DNA of 7,997 nt from Acidimicrobiales bacterium (GCA_030037405.1 JASHRK010000244.1:1-7997); one strand, 5' to 3'; shown: positions 1 to 6,405, counted from the stretch's first letter. The notes: a model not told the origin generated them from the sequence alone. Numbers and translations are program-made.

Positions 1-560
1 CATGGAGGCGAGCCTGCCGATGCAGCGAGGCCGGACGGGCACGCTGACCCACGACTACACGGGCAACGCCATGGCGACCCTCTTTGCCGCGCTGCACGTT
101 CTTACCGGGGTGGCGAGCGGACCGTGCCTGCCCAAACACCGCAAGACCGAGCTCTTACCGTTCCTGTGCACGATCGATCGCGAGGTGCCGAAAGGCCTGC
201 AGGTCCACATGATCTTGGACAACTGCGGCACCCATACCCGCGCCAATATCGTCGCCTGGCTGCAAGAGCACCCCCGCTTCTACCTGCACTTCATTCCAAC
301 CTCGAGTTCATGGCTGAACATCGTGGAGTGTTGGTTCCGAGGTCTCACCGGAAAGACGCTCCGAAGAGGAGCCTTCGAGTCGGTCCCGGACCTCGTCGCT
401 GCCATCGAGACATACATGGAGGTGAAGAGTGACCACCCGAAGCCGTTCATCTGGACAGCCACCACCGAGGAGATCCTCGAGAAGGTCCGTCGAGGCCGAG
501 TCGCCCTCAAGACAATCGCCTGTTAATACAGCGACGTTACAATTGTCAACTGATGCTCGA
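1..560 (+). mobile_element. Right part of an IS630-type insertion sequence (right boundary approximate)
   Basis: The transposase gene implies an insertion sequence whose left end is outside the window. IS630 elements insert at TA dinucleotides and usually end a few tens of bases after the transposase stop. The AT-richer stretch just after the TAA (about 524-550) is the likely right end. The terminal inverted repeat cannot be confirmed because its partner is not visible, so the right coordinate is only an estimate. Confidence 0.5.
2..526 (+). CDS. IS630-family transposase, C-terminal part (5' end outside window)
   Basis: This is the catalytic C-terminal part of a DDE transposase that cuts and joins insertion-sequence ends. 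In the visible 174 residues, LPMQRGRTGTLTHDY (about 5-19) matches the stretch that follows the first catalytic Asp in IS630 proteins. LDNCGTHT carries the second Asp (residue 73), and SSSWLNIVECWF carries the Glu (residue 109). The D-35-E spacing is typical of IS630. The tail, with a WTAT segment and a basic KVRRGR, is also family-like. The reading frame is open at the left edge, so the ATG at position 2 is probably internal. The helix-turn-helix region and the first Asp lie outside. The gene ends at a TAA with no frameshift in the visible part, so it may be intact. Family assignment is confident; activity and full length cannot be judged. Confidence 0.9.
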   Translation: MEASLPMQRGRTGTLTHDYTGNAMATLFAALHVLTGVASGPCLPKHRKTELLPFLCTIDREVPKGLQVHMILDNCGTHTRANIVAWLQEHPRFYLHFIPTSSSWLNIVECWFRGLTGKTLRRGAFESVPDLVAAIETYMEVKSDHPKPFIWTATTEEILEKVRRGRVALKTIAC

Positions 561-705
561 ACTGACCGATAGTCGTTGTGTGGATGCATTCCCGGGGTGT
601 TGCGGCTCCGCGCCGCTTTCGCGCTGCCCGGCTCCCGCGCCGGACAGCGGGAGGACGGCGTGAGAGGGACGCACAGCCGCCATATCGCCGGCAGGAGAGC
701 CTCTC
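527..705. other. Gap between transposase and membrane-protein gene
   Basis: No gene is visible in these 179 bases. The first 25 or so are AT-richer and probably include the end of the insertion sequence. A TTGTCA at 543-548 resembles a -35 box, but no good -10 follows at 16-18 bases, so I do not call a promoter. At 602-616 a short inverted repeat, GCGGC-5-GCCGC, is followed by TTT. It could be a weak hairpin but is too short to call a terminator. A ribosome binding site occupies 693-699. Confidence 0.5.
693..699 (+). promoter_or_regulatory. Ribosome binding site for the membrane protein
   Basis: AGGAGAG lies 6 bases before the GTG at 706. It is a strong Shine-Dalgarno match at ideal spacing and fixes the start on GTG 706 rather than a later codon. 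Confidence 0.75.
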
Positions 706-2388
706 GTGGCTGACCGCGATGCCGCTCGCGACGTGTCCCTCACCCTCCGGGACGCATCGGAGCTGGACGACGTCGACACATGGCTGACACGCCCGCCGTC
801 CCCTCCTCGCCGGCTTCGTCGCCTTCACTTACCGAGGCGGTCTCTCGCTGCGATCGGGAGGAGGTTACCGAGCCGGGCAGCCCCCCGAGTGGCGCTCGGT
901 CTCGGGCTAGCCGTCTGGGGGCTGTTTGCGGGCTACGACATCTGGCGATGCGTCTACGGTCCGATACTCGACTGGCAGGACACCGTCACCTACGAGGCGG
1001 CGGCGCGGTTCCCGATCCTCAGCATCGGCTTCCTTGCCGGGCAGAGGCCTCCTGTCATCCCTCTCCTCTGGAAGCTCACAGGAACCAACATGAGCTTCGC
1101 CCTCACCCAGACTGTCATTTCGGTCCTCTCTTGGTCTCTTCTGGCGGGGACGGTCGCCTTTGTGCTCCGCTCACCCTGGAGAGCTCTCCTTGGCGGAACG
1201 GTCGTCCTCGTGTTCGCGAGCACCTGGCAGGTCACCGAGTGGGACTGGTCAATGCTCACGGAGAGCATCTCGCTCTCCGCCCTGGCGGTGATGTTCACGT
1301 CCGCCTTCTGGCTTGCTCGCAGGATCACCCTTCCCCGCGGGCTCGTCTTCGTGGGCGCCTGCCTCGTCTACGAAGGAGCCCGTGACCAAGGAATCTGGGT
1401 CATCGGGACCTTGGGTCTCATCGTTGCTGGCCTCTCTCTTTTCTGGCTCGTCAGGCACCGGGCGAGCCAGGCACTGCGGGCGGGGCTCCTCGCGCTCGCC
1501 CTTCTCGCGATATCGGCCACCGCAGAGGTGGCGGCGGAGTCATCGCACCGGAACGTCATCAACGTCTACAACGTCTTCGAAGTGAGGGTCTTTCCCTTCC
1601 CGTCCAGGGTTGCGTGGTTCGCCGCTCACGGGATGCCCGAAGCAAAGGCGATCGACGCCCTCGCCGCTTCTGCGCCCCGGCCCGCTCCTGGCACGCGCAC
1701 GGTGATCTATCCAGACCTAGACAGCAAGCCCTGGCTGCCCCTTGGACGATGGTTCGAGAACGACTCCCAGCTCGTGTACGCGGAGTACCTGATCACTCAC
1801 CCCGTCTACGTCTTCACGGCTCCGTTCGCCAAGCCGGAGCTCACCTTCAACGACGCGGGTGGCAGCCTCGCCTTCTACGCAGGTCCGGGGCCGTTGCTCG
1901 GCGTCGTGCCGACCTTGATGTTCCCACCGGGCGATGTCGTCGTCTTCCTCGGCCTCTTTGCCGGCGCCCTCCTGCTCTTCCGGAGGATGACACGAGTCGT
2001 CGAGGTGAGGATGCTCGTGGGACTGCTCGTCGTAGGCCTCGTCGCCGTTCTCTTTGCCTGGCACGGGGACGGAGAAGAGGTTGCACGCCACACCATCGAG
2101 GGGAATGTCGAGGCTCGGCTCGCCGTGATGCTCCTCCTCGTCTTCGGCGTGCTCTGGAGACGCGGAGCAAAGGCTGCAGAGGCGATCGAACTCCCTGTCA
2201 GTGAGTCGCACCCAGTTCTGTCACCGTGCGTCCCACCGGAACCATCGGATACCCAAAGCGGCGCCGGCCACTACGTAGCCGGCGCAAGCGACGACCGAGA
2301 GGGTGTCGTGACTGCTCCAGCGCGAGAGGTCGAGCACGCCGGCGTAGAGGCTCATCGTCACGCCGACGGGCGACCAGAGGGCGACTGA
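706..2388 (+). CDS. Polytopic membrane protein, GT-C glycosyltransferase-like
   Basis: A 560-residue protein of unknown function. Residues 1-60 are Arg/Pro-rich and probably cytoplasmic. Hydrophobic segments lie near 62-78, 103-121, 130-153, 160-172, 186-204, 210-222, 228-248, 257-272, 393-424, 433-451 and 470-484. A first outer-loop acidic motif (DWQDTVTYEAA, about 89-99) and a later WSMLTESISLS (about 181-191) recall GT-C enzymes, which transfer sugars from polyprenyl-phosphate carriers. A further conserved-looking GDGEEVARHTIEGN lies at about 454-467. I recognise no specific family, so the enzymatic role is inference. The GTG start has a strong ribosome binding site. Residues 506-560 are hydrophilic, lack helices and are encoded antisense to the permease gene, so they may be a recent read-through extension. 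The neighbouring insertion sequence gives no clue to function. Confidence 0.7.
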   Translation: MADRDAARDVSLTLRDASELDDVDTWLTRPPSPPRRLRRLHLPRRSLAAIGRRLPSRAAPRVALGLGLAVWGLFAGYDIWRCVYGPILDWQDTVTYEAAARFPILSIGFLAGQRPPVIPLLWKLTGTNMSFALTQTVISVLSWSLLAGTVAFVLRSPWRALLGGTVVLVFASTWQVTEWDWSMLTESISLSALAVMFTSAFWLARRITLPRGLVFVGACLVYEGARDQGIWVIGTLGLIVAGLSLFWLVRHRASQALRAGLLALALLAISATAEVAAESSHRNVINVYNVFEVRVFPFPSRVAWFAAHGMPEAKAIDALAASAPRPAPGTRTVIYPDLDSKPWLPLGRWFENDSQLVYAEYLITHPVYVFTAPFAKPELTFNDAGGSLAFYAGPGPLLGVVPTLMFPPGDVVVFLGLFAGALLLFRRMTRVVEVRMLVGLLVVGLVAVLFAWHGDGEEVARHTIEGNVEARLAVMLLLVFGVLWRRGAKAAEAIELPVSESHPVLSPCVPPEPSDTQSGAGHYVAGASDDREGVVTAPAREVEHAGVEAHRHADGRPEGD

Positions 2389-3006
2389 CTGCATCGTGGC
2401 ACCGAGCGATCCCTCGAGACCGAGCAGGCCGAGGAAGACGAGGCAGAGGTAGAGGATCCGGCCTGCCGAGTTCACGCTGTCGGCCGACCGGACGAGGCCG
2501 ACGAGCGCCTGGCCGATGGCAAGAAACACAGCTCCACTGAGGAGCGAGGCCGCCAGCACCAGGAGGTACTGCTCTGCCGAGAGGTGGAGATGGTGGATGC
2601 GCCCCCCTACGACCGCCACGACGAGAGCGATGACGAGGTTGGCGACGCTCTGCACGGCGAGGCGGCTCGCCATGATGGTCCAGGTTGGTGCCGGCGTGAC
2701 ACGCAGCCGTTGGAAGACCCCCTTCTCACGGTCACGAGCCACCGAGAGGGCGTAGCCCATGATCGACGTCGACACGAGGCCGTAGGTGATGCACACCCCC
2801 ACCACGAGGAGCGAGCCACCCAGTCGATTCTCCCCACGGGCATTGTTGGTGACGAGGAGGAGGGCGATCGGGAGAAGGATGCTCAGTATGAGTGACCGGC
2901 GGTTCTTGACGAGCACGGCGAAGTCCGCTCGCAGGAGCGAGCGGAGGATGTCGACAGGGCTCGGAGCGGGGCTCTGCGCGGGGGAGACGACGGCCGCGCT
3001 AGTCAC
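2221..3006 (-). CDS. ABC-2 type transporter permease
   Basis: A 261-residue membrane subunit expected to pair with the ATPase encoded just upstream, probably exporting a drug, lipid or other hydrophobic compound; the substrate is unknown. A short cytoplasmic N-terminus (1-37) precedes about six hydrophobic segments, near 38-52, 63-88, 111-134, 147-171, 183-197 and 234-252. Between the second and third lies RDREKGVFQRLRVTPAP (91-107), the typical ABC-2 coupling-helix region with its Glu-x-Gly and Arg-Leu-x-x-Thr-Pro pattern. Length is normal for the family. The start is GTG 3006, overlapping the ATPase stop by 8 bp, which suggests translational coupling. Its last 168 bp overlap the convergent membrane-protein gene. 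The natural-looking C-terminus (GIRWFRWDAR) suggests this frame is the genuine one in the overlap. Confidence 0.9.
   Translation of the reverse strand: MTSAAVVSPAQSPAPSPVDILRSLLRADFAVLVKNRRSLILSILLPIALLLVTNNARGENRLGGSLLVVGVCITYGLVSTSIMGYALSVARDREKGVFQRLRVTPAPTWTIMASRLAVQSVANLVIALVVAVVGGRIHHLHLSAEQYLLVLAASLLSGAVFLAIGQALVGLVRSADSVNSAGRILYLCLVFLGLLGLEGSLGATMQSVALWSPVGVTMSLYAGVLDLSRWSSHDTLSVVACAGYVVAGAALGIRWFRWDAR
2261..2285. repeat. Perfect 8 bp inverted repeat inside the convergent overlap
   Basis: GCGCCGGC (2261-2268) and GCCGGCGC (2278-2285) are exact reverse complements around a 9-base centre containing TACGTA. The hairpin lies near the 3' ends of both converging genes. No T-run follows on either strand, so it is not a classical terminator. 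It falls within codons for an Ala/Gly-rich helix of the permease, so part of the symmetry could be chance. Confidence 0.5.
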
Positions 3007-3976
3007 GGATCTCGCCCCCGGTCAGCCCGATGAACACGTCCTCCAAGGTGACGTCGCCATGTGCCGCCTCCCGCACGAGCGGGTCGTCACGGTGCTCCTC
3101 GACGAGCGCCCGGGGAGCACCGGTGGCGAGCAGCCTTCCATGGTCGACGATGGCCACCCGGTCACAGACCGCCTGGGCCTCCTCCATGGAGTGGGTGGTG
3201 AGGAGGATGCTCCCCCCGCCGTCGCGGATGTGCTCGATCCGGCTCCAGAACTGCCGGCGCGCCTGGGGATCGAGACCAGTGGTCGGCTCGTCGAGGAGGA
3301 GGAGCACCGGACCGTGGATGAGCGCGATGTAAAGAGAGAGGCGCTGCTGCTGGCCGCCGGACAGCTGCTTGAACTCTCGGGAGGCATGGGACCCGAGCCC
3401 GATCGACTGGAGCCCGGCTCCGATCTCCTCGTCGGACAGAGCCAGTCCGTAGAGACCGGCGTAGAGGCGGACGATCTGGGCGATGGTGAGCTCGGACTGG
3501 AAGCTCGTCGCCTGCAGCTGGACGCCCAGCTTGGCGCGTGCCTCGGTCGGGTGGCGCTCGACCTCGATCCCATCGACCAGGACCGTGCCCGCCTGGGGTC
3601 GCACCAGGCCCTCGATGGCGCTCAGCGTGCTCGTCTTGCCTGCCCCGTTCGGTCCGAGGAGCCCGAAGATCTCACCCTGTCCGATCTCGAAGCTCAACCC
3701 CTCCACAGCACGCTTGCTCCCGTAGGCGACGACGAGGTCGTCGACGTACAGGACGTCGGAGGCGGAGGCCGCCCTGTGCTGATCGCGCCGATCGCGCCGT
3801 AGCGTCGCCGCCTCGGGGAGCGGGGGAGTGGCGCGAGCCGATGCCTCGGCATCGTCGGGACGCGGTCCTTGGCGGCGCCGAGACCTCACGGTGCCGATCC
3901 CGATGCGCACCACGAGGAGCAAGCCGATCACGATGAGCAACACGGTCCCGCCACCGTCGAACGCTCCGAGGATCAT
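2999..3976 (-). CDS. ABC transporter ATPase with N-terminal membrane anchor
   Basis: A 325-residue nucleotide-binding subunit that powers the adjacent permease. The ATPase domain (about 75-315) has every key motif: Walker A GPNGAGKT (108-115), Q-loop GVQLQ (151-155), signature LSGGQQQR (205-212), Walker B VLLLLDEP (224-231), D-loop TGLD (233-236) and the switch His (262). The sequence type is that of DrrA/CcmA-like exporters. Unusually, about 74 residues precede the domain: a hydrophobic helix (about 10-29), a basic RSRRR stop-transfer patch and a hydrophilic linker. The ATG at 3976 is well supported by an ATGA overlap with the regulator stop and by GGGAGG 8 bases upstream. An internal GTG at codon 30 would give an anchorless form but has no good ribosome binding site. 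The DNA-binding regulator upstream suggests inducible expression. Confidence 0.93.
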   Translation of the reverse strand: MILGAFDGGGTVLLIVIGLLLVVRIGIGTVRSRRRQGPRPDDAEASARATPPLPEAATLRRDRRDQHRAASASDVLYVDDLVVAYGSKRAVEGLSFEIGQGEIFGLLGPNGAGKTSTLSAIEGLVRPQAGTVLVDGIEVERHPTEARAKLGVQLQATSFQSELTIAQIVRLYAGLYGLALSDEEIGAGLQSIGLGSHASREFKQLSGGQQQRLSLYIALIHGPVLLLLDEPTTGLDPQARRQFWSRIEHIRDGGGSILLTTHSMEEAQAVCDRVAIVDHGRLLATGAPRALVEEHRDDPLVREAAHGDVTLEDVFIGLTGGEIRD

Positions 3977-4422
3977 CCCGCCGACCTCCCGGCGTCGGCG
4001 CGGACCGCCACCTTGGGCGTGAGCCGCCGGGCCAGCAGGTCCAGAGCATCGAGCACCTCTCGGAGATCTCGGTCGTCGTCGGTCTCCATAGCTCGTGCGA
4101 GGACGCCGTCGACGGGTGCCTTGACGGTCGTCACCGAGCGCCTGATGACGGACGGGACGACCTTCACGAGGGTGCGGCGACGGTCGGCGGGGTCGATCTC
4201 GGTCTCCACCACGCCGAGGTCGCGGAACTTGGCGACGGTGGTGGAGACGTGGCTCTGGGGATAGCCCGTGCGCTCGGTGATCTCCGAGATCGAGCTGCCC
4301 GGATGCGTGCCCAAGTCGACGAGGATGAGCCGGTCACCGGGGCGTAACGGGCCACGGGGGAGCGCGAGCTCAGCCAGCTTCATGAGCTTGTGGCCGAGCA
4401 TGAACATCTGCACCCCATTCAC
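3973..4422 (-). CDS. MarR-family transcriptional regulator
   Basis: A 149-residue winged helix-turn-helix protein, normal for MarR dimers, which usually repress a nearby exporter until a small ligand binds. The helix-turn-helix spans about 44-70 (ISEITERTGYPQSHVSTTVAKFRDLG), followed by the wing with the family hallmark DPADRRRT (77-84). Helices flanking the domain (5-20 and 99-132) would form the dimer interface. The gene is first in a block with ATPase and permease genes overlapping in order, so it probably controls that exporter and itself. The GTG at 4422 has no Shine-Dalgarno sequence but lies 7 bases after a good -10 box, fitting a leaderless message. ATG 4407, five codons in, is an alternative with a weak GGGG upstream. 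The inducer is not predictable. Confidence 0.88.
   Translation of the reverse strand: MNGVQMFMLGHKLMKLAELALPRGPLRPGDRLILVDLGTHPGSSISEITERTGYPQSHVSTTVAKFRDLGVVETEIDPADRRRTLVKVVPSVIRRSVTTVKAPVDGVLARAMETDDDRDLREVLDALDLLARRLTPKVAVRADAGRSAG
3985..3990 (-). promoter_or_regulatory. Ribosome binding site deciding the ATPase start
   Basis: On the minus strand GGGAGG lies 8 bases before ATG 3976. Together with the ATGA overlap it argues that the N-terminal hydrophobic segment of the ATPase is really translated. Confidence 0.7.
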
Positions 4423-4429
4423 ATCAGAA

Positions 4430-4459
4430 ATGATACATCGGAACAGATGGAATGTTCAA
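4430..4459 (-). promoter_or_regulatory. Promoter of the MarR/ABC exporter block
   Basis: On the minus strand TTGAAC (4459-4454) and TATCAT (4435-4430) are separated by 18 bases. The -10 matches the sigma-70 consensus at five of six positions and the -35 at four of six. The predicted transcript start falls at about 4422-4423, directly on the GTG codon. The promoter lies in the 53 bp gap after the YdjC-type gene, marking a separate transcription unit. Confidence 0.65.
4441..4457. promoter_or_regulatory. Candidate operator overlapping the MarR promoter
   Basis: GAACA (4441-4445) and TGTTC (4453-4457) form an inverted repeat with a 7-base centre, 17 bases in all. It covers part of the -35 box and most of the spacer. 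This size and position fit a MarR dimer site for autoregulation. A further GAACAT occurs at 4402-4407, just inside the gene. Binding by this MarR protein is inference. Confidence 0.45.
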
Positions 4460-4475
4460 GCGATCCCCGAGAGCG

Positions 4476-5306
4476 TTATCGCATGAGGGCGCGCAGCTCC
4501 CGGTAGCCGATCAAGGTGACACCGTGCCTCTCGGCAGAGGCGCGCAAACCGTCGGGCGAGGTCAGGTAGCGATTCTCCTGGACTCGCCTCGACGCGTCGG
4601 GTGACATCGCCTGTAGCTCCGGCGTGTCGGCGGCGGGCTGGAAGGACGCCTCCGTGACGCCCGGCCGGAGCGCTCCGATGACCGCTTCCAGCTTGGGCTC
4701 TCCCCCGCTGCTGGATGCGGGGACGAGGTGGTCGGGGAAGACGACGCCTCTCTCCTGCGCCAGCCGACGAAACGGGAACCCGGCCAACCTCTCGCTCGCC
4801 TCCCCACTCAGGCGCAGCGGGAGCCGGAACTCGTCGGCGAGGTCGAGGTAAACGTCGAAGAACTCGGCTCGCAGCTGGAGGGTTCCCATGTGGGAGTCGA
4901 TGTGGCTCACGTCGAAGCCCCAGTAGATCGCCCGTTCGACCTGCGCCCGGCACTCTCTCCGGACCTCGTCCAGGTCGGCGTGATCCCACACGTCGGCGAC
5001 GGTGCGAGGAAAGCCGCCGTCGCCGTCGAGGAGCGAGGGAGCCTGCGTGATAGGCCCCCAGCGGTAGAGGTCCCACTCCGCGTTCAGCGTGAGGTGGACG
5101 CCGATGTCCTCGCCCCGGTACTCGGCAGCCGCTCCCCGGGCCCAGGGGCAGGGGACCATGAGGGAGGCGGAGGTGGCGGCGCCCTCGCGAAGGGCCGAGT
5201 ACACGCCCATGTTGGCGGCGTGCGACGAGCCGAGATCGTCGCAGTTGACGATCAAGAGACGGTCGCCCGGCCCGAAGCCGAGCCGGGAGCTGAGCGTCTC
5301 GGTCAC
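4476..5306 (-). CDS. YdjC/ChbG-family carbohydrate deacetylase
   Basis: A 276-residue cytoplasmic protein of the YdjC/ChbG/HpnK group, metal-dependent enzymes removing acetyl groups from amino sugars such as chito-oligosaccharides or related glycolipids. The family landmarks are present: NCDDLGSSHAANMG (21-34) with the metal-binding Asp, GVHLTLN (69-75) with a His, and SHIDSHMG (134-141) with two His residues that complete the metal site. The C-terminal PGVTEASFQP and the ENRYL...GVTLIGYRELR ending also fit. No signal peptide is visible. GTG 5306 overlaps the PurE stop by 4 bp (GTGA), so translation is probably coupled. Substrate is unknown; proximity to PAP2 and DedA genes may hint at envelope sugars, but that is inference. 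Confidence 0.9.
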   Translation of the reverse strand: MTETLSSRLGFGPGDRLLIVNCDDLGSSHAANMGVYSALREGAATSASLMVPCPWARGAAAEYRGEDIGVHLTLNAEWDLYRWGPITQAPSLLDGDGGFPRTVADVWDHADLDEVRRECRAQVERAIYWGFDVSHIDSHMGTLQLRAEFFDVYLDLADEFRLPLRLSGEASERLAGFPFRRLAQERGVVFPDHLVPASSSGGEPKLEAVIGALRPGVTEASFQPAADTPELQAMSPDASRRVQENRYLTSPDGLRASAERHGVTLIGYRELRALMR

Positions 5307-5800
5307 GCCCGCGCCCGTAGCTCTTCCTGCAGCTTGGCGTCCCGGGCCCTCACGTCGTCTGCCATCTTCTCGACGAAGGAAGAGAGCCTTCTTGTGAGCT
5401 CGTCGTTCCCGAGGGCGAGGATGCGCACGGCGAGCAGCCCTGCGTTGCGGGCTCCGTCGACAGCCACCGTCGCCACCGGGATCCCTCGTGGCATCTGGGC
5501 GATCGACAGGAGGGAGTCGAGACCGTCGAGGTTCTTCAAGGCGATGGGCACGCCGATGACGGGCAGCACCGTCGTCGCCGCCAGCACGCCCGGCAGGTGG
5601 GCGGCACCTCCTGCTCCTGCGATCACCACCTCGATGCCCCGGCCGGCGGCAGACCGGGCGTAGGCGATGGTGTCGTCCGGGGTCCTGTGGGCGGAGAGGA
5701 CCCGCATCTCCCAGGGGACGGCGAACTCGTCGAGAGCGTCCGCCGCCTGCTGCATGACGGGGGCGTCGGAGTCGCTTCCCATGACTATGGCTACGCTCAT
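5303..5800 (-). CDS. purE: N5-carboxyaminoimidazole ribonucleotide mutase
   Basis: PurE (165 residues, normal length) converts N5-CAIR to CAIR in de novo purine synthesis, working as a cytoplasmic octamer in class I enzymes. Diagnostic motifs are GSDSD (8-12, phosphate and ribose binding), SAHRTP (36-41, with the catalytic-site His 38), GAGGAAHLPGV (62-72), and the class I segment DSLLSIAQMPRGIPVATVA (95-113). All look intact. The ATG at 5800 overlaps the PAP2 stop (ATGA) and has GAGGAGG just upstream. PurE usually sits beside purK, which makes its N5-CAIR substrate. Here it is instead between a PAP2 phosphatase and a YdjC-type gene, and no purK is visible in the window. Confidence 0.96.
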   Translation of the reverse strand: MSVAIVMGSDSDAPVMQQAADALDEFAVPWEMRVLSAHRTPDDTIAYARSAAGRGIEVVIAGAGGAAHLPGVLAATTVLPVIGVPIALKNLDGLDSLLSIAQMPRGIPVATVAVDGARNAGLLAVRILALGNDELTRRLSSFVEKMADDVRARDAKLQEELRARA

Positions 5801-6405
5801 CGTCCTCCTCGTGTCGTCGTTCGTCTTGTCGGACTGCTTGTCGTGCGGCCTTTCCCGGCAGGCGCGAGCTTGCGCCTGGCGAGCGGGAGAGGCGCGAGCT
5901 TGCGCCCGATGATCCCGAGGACGACCCCGATGGCGACGCCGCCGGCGACGTCGGAGGCGTGATGGATCTTCGTATGTATCCGGCTGGTGGCGACGACGGC
6001 GGCGACGGTGAAGTACACCGGTGCCAGCTCGTCCCCGTCCGACAGCAGGGTGGCGGCGCAGAAGGCGGCCGTGGCGTGCCCGCTCGGGAAGCTCGAGGTG
6101 ATCGGCTGGCGGAACGGGTGCGGGTGGTCTATCACTGCGGCGGGGCGGCGCCGCCCGAAGAGCGACTTGAGGCCGGCGTTCACGAGGACGGACTCGACCC
6201 CCGTGGCGACGATCCCCCGCAGAGCCGCCCGTTCGTCGTTGGGCCGGCCGCGAAGCGCCCGCAGGAGGGCTAGCACTACCCAGATGAGGCCGAAGTCCCC
6301 GAGGGCCGAAGCGCTGTAGAAGACGCGGTCGGCGAGCGGGTCGCCCCGTAGGCGGTCGAAGAGAGCGTCGACTCGGTCGTCCACACGATGGACGAGATCC
6401 CTCAT
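5797..6405 (-). CDS. PAP2-family membrane phosphatase
   Basis: A 202-residue phosphatidic-acid-phosphatase-type protein. The complete three-part active site is visible: K-x6-RP (Lys 80 to Arg 87-Pro 88), PSGH (107-110) and SR-x5-H-x3-D (Ser 141 to Asp 152), supplying the nucleophilic and proton-donor His residues. Family members dephosphorylate lipid phosphates such as undecaprenyl pyrophosphate or phosphatidylglycerol phosphate; the substrate here is unknown. Hydrophobic segments lie near 34-51, 63-80, 109-121, 128-140 and 152-168. The hydrophilic, basic C-terminal tail (about 169-202) contains two RKLAP copies encoded by a 16 bp direct repeat. ATG 6405 has only a weak AGG upstream. No clear promoter is seen in the 111 bp before it, so cotranscription with the nuclease gene is possible. 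Its stop overlaps the purE start. Confidence 0.9.
   Translation of the reverse strand: MRDLVHRVDDRVDALFDRLRGDPLADRVFYSASALGDFGLIWVVLALLRALRGRPNDERAALRGIVATGVESVLVNAGLKSLFGRRRPAAVIDHPHPFRQPITSSFPSGHATAAFCAATLLSDGDELAPVYFTVAAVVATSRIHTKIHHASDVAGGVAIGVVLGIIGRKLAPLPLARRKLAPAGKGRTTSSPTRRTTTRGGR
5861..5906. repeat. Two copies of a 16 bp near-palindrome, 30 bp apart
   Basis: GGCGCGAGCTTGCGCC occurs identically at 5861-5876 and 5891-5906. Each copy has GGCGC/GCGCC arms around six bases and could form a small hairpin in RNA. The copies lie in frame at the end of the PAP2 gene, where both encode RKLAP, and end about 60 bases before the purE start. Confidence 0.8.

Noticed and set aside
2..526. Transposase as a degraded pseudogene
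   Set aside because: The visible frame is uninterrupted with the second Asp and the Glu in place. The missing N-terminus is due to the window edge, so there is no evidence of decay.
543..572. Possible promoter before the membrane protein (TTGTCA box)
   Set aside because: No acceptable -10 box occurs at 16-18 bases, and the stretch may belong to the end of the insertion sequence.
602..616. Short GC hairpin followed by TTT as a terminator for the transposase
   Set aside because: Five base pairs and three T residues are too little in such GC-rich DNA.
1717..2211. 164-codon minus-strand open frame opposite the membrane protein
   Set aside because: The translation is charged and His/Glu-rich, typical of the complement of hydrophobic codons. 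The plus strand has a strong ribosome binding site and coherent membrane segments.
2786..3802. 338-codon plus-strand open frame opposite the ABC ATPase
   Set aside because: It is antisense to a protein with every ABC motif intact. Its translation is acidic and low-complexity with no recognisable domain, as expected for a high-GC shadow frame.
4728..5663. 311-codon plus-strand open frame opposite the YdjC and purE genes
   Set aside because: It spans two clear minus-strand genes, including conserved purE motifs, and shows no domain of its own.
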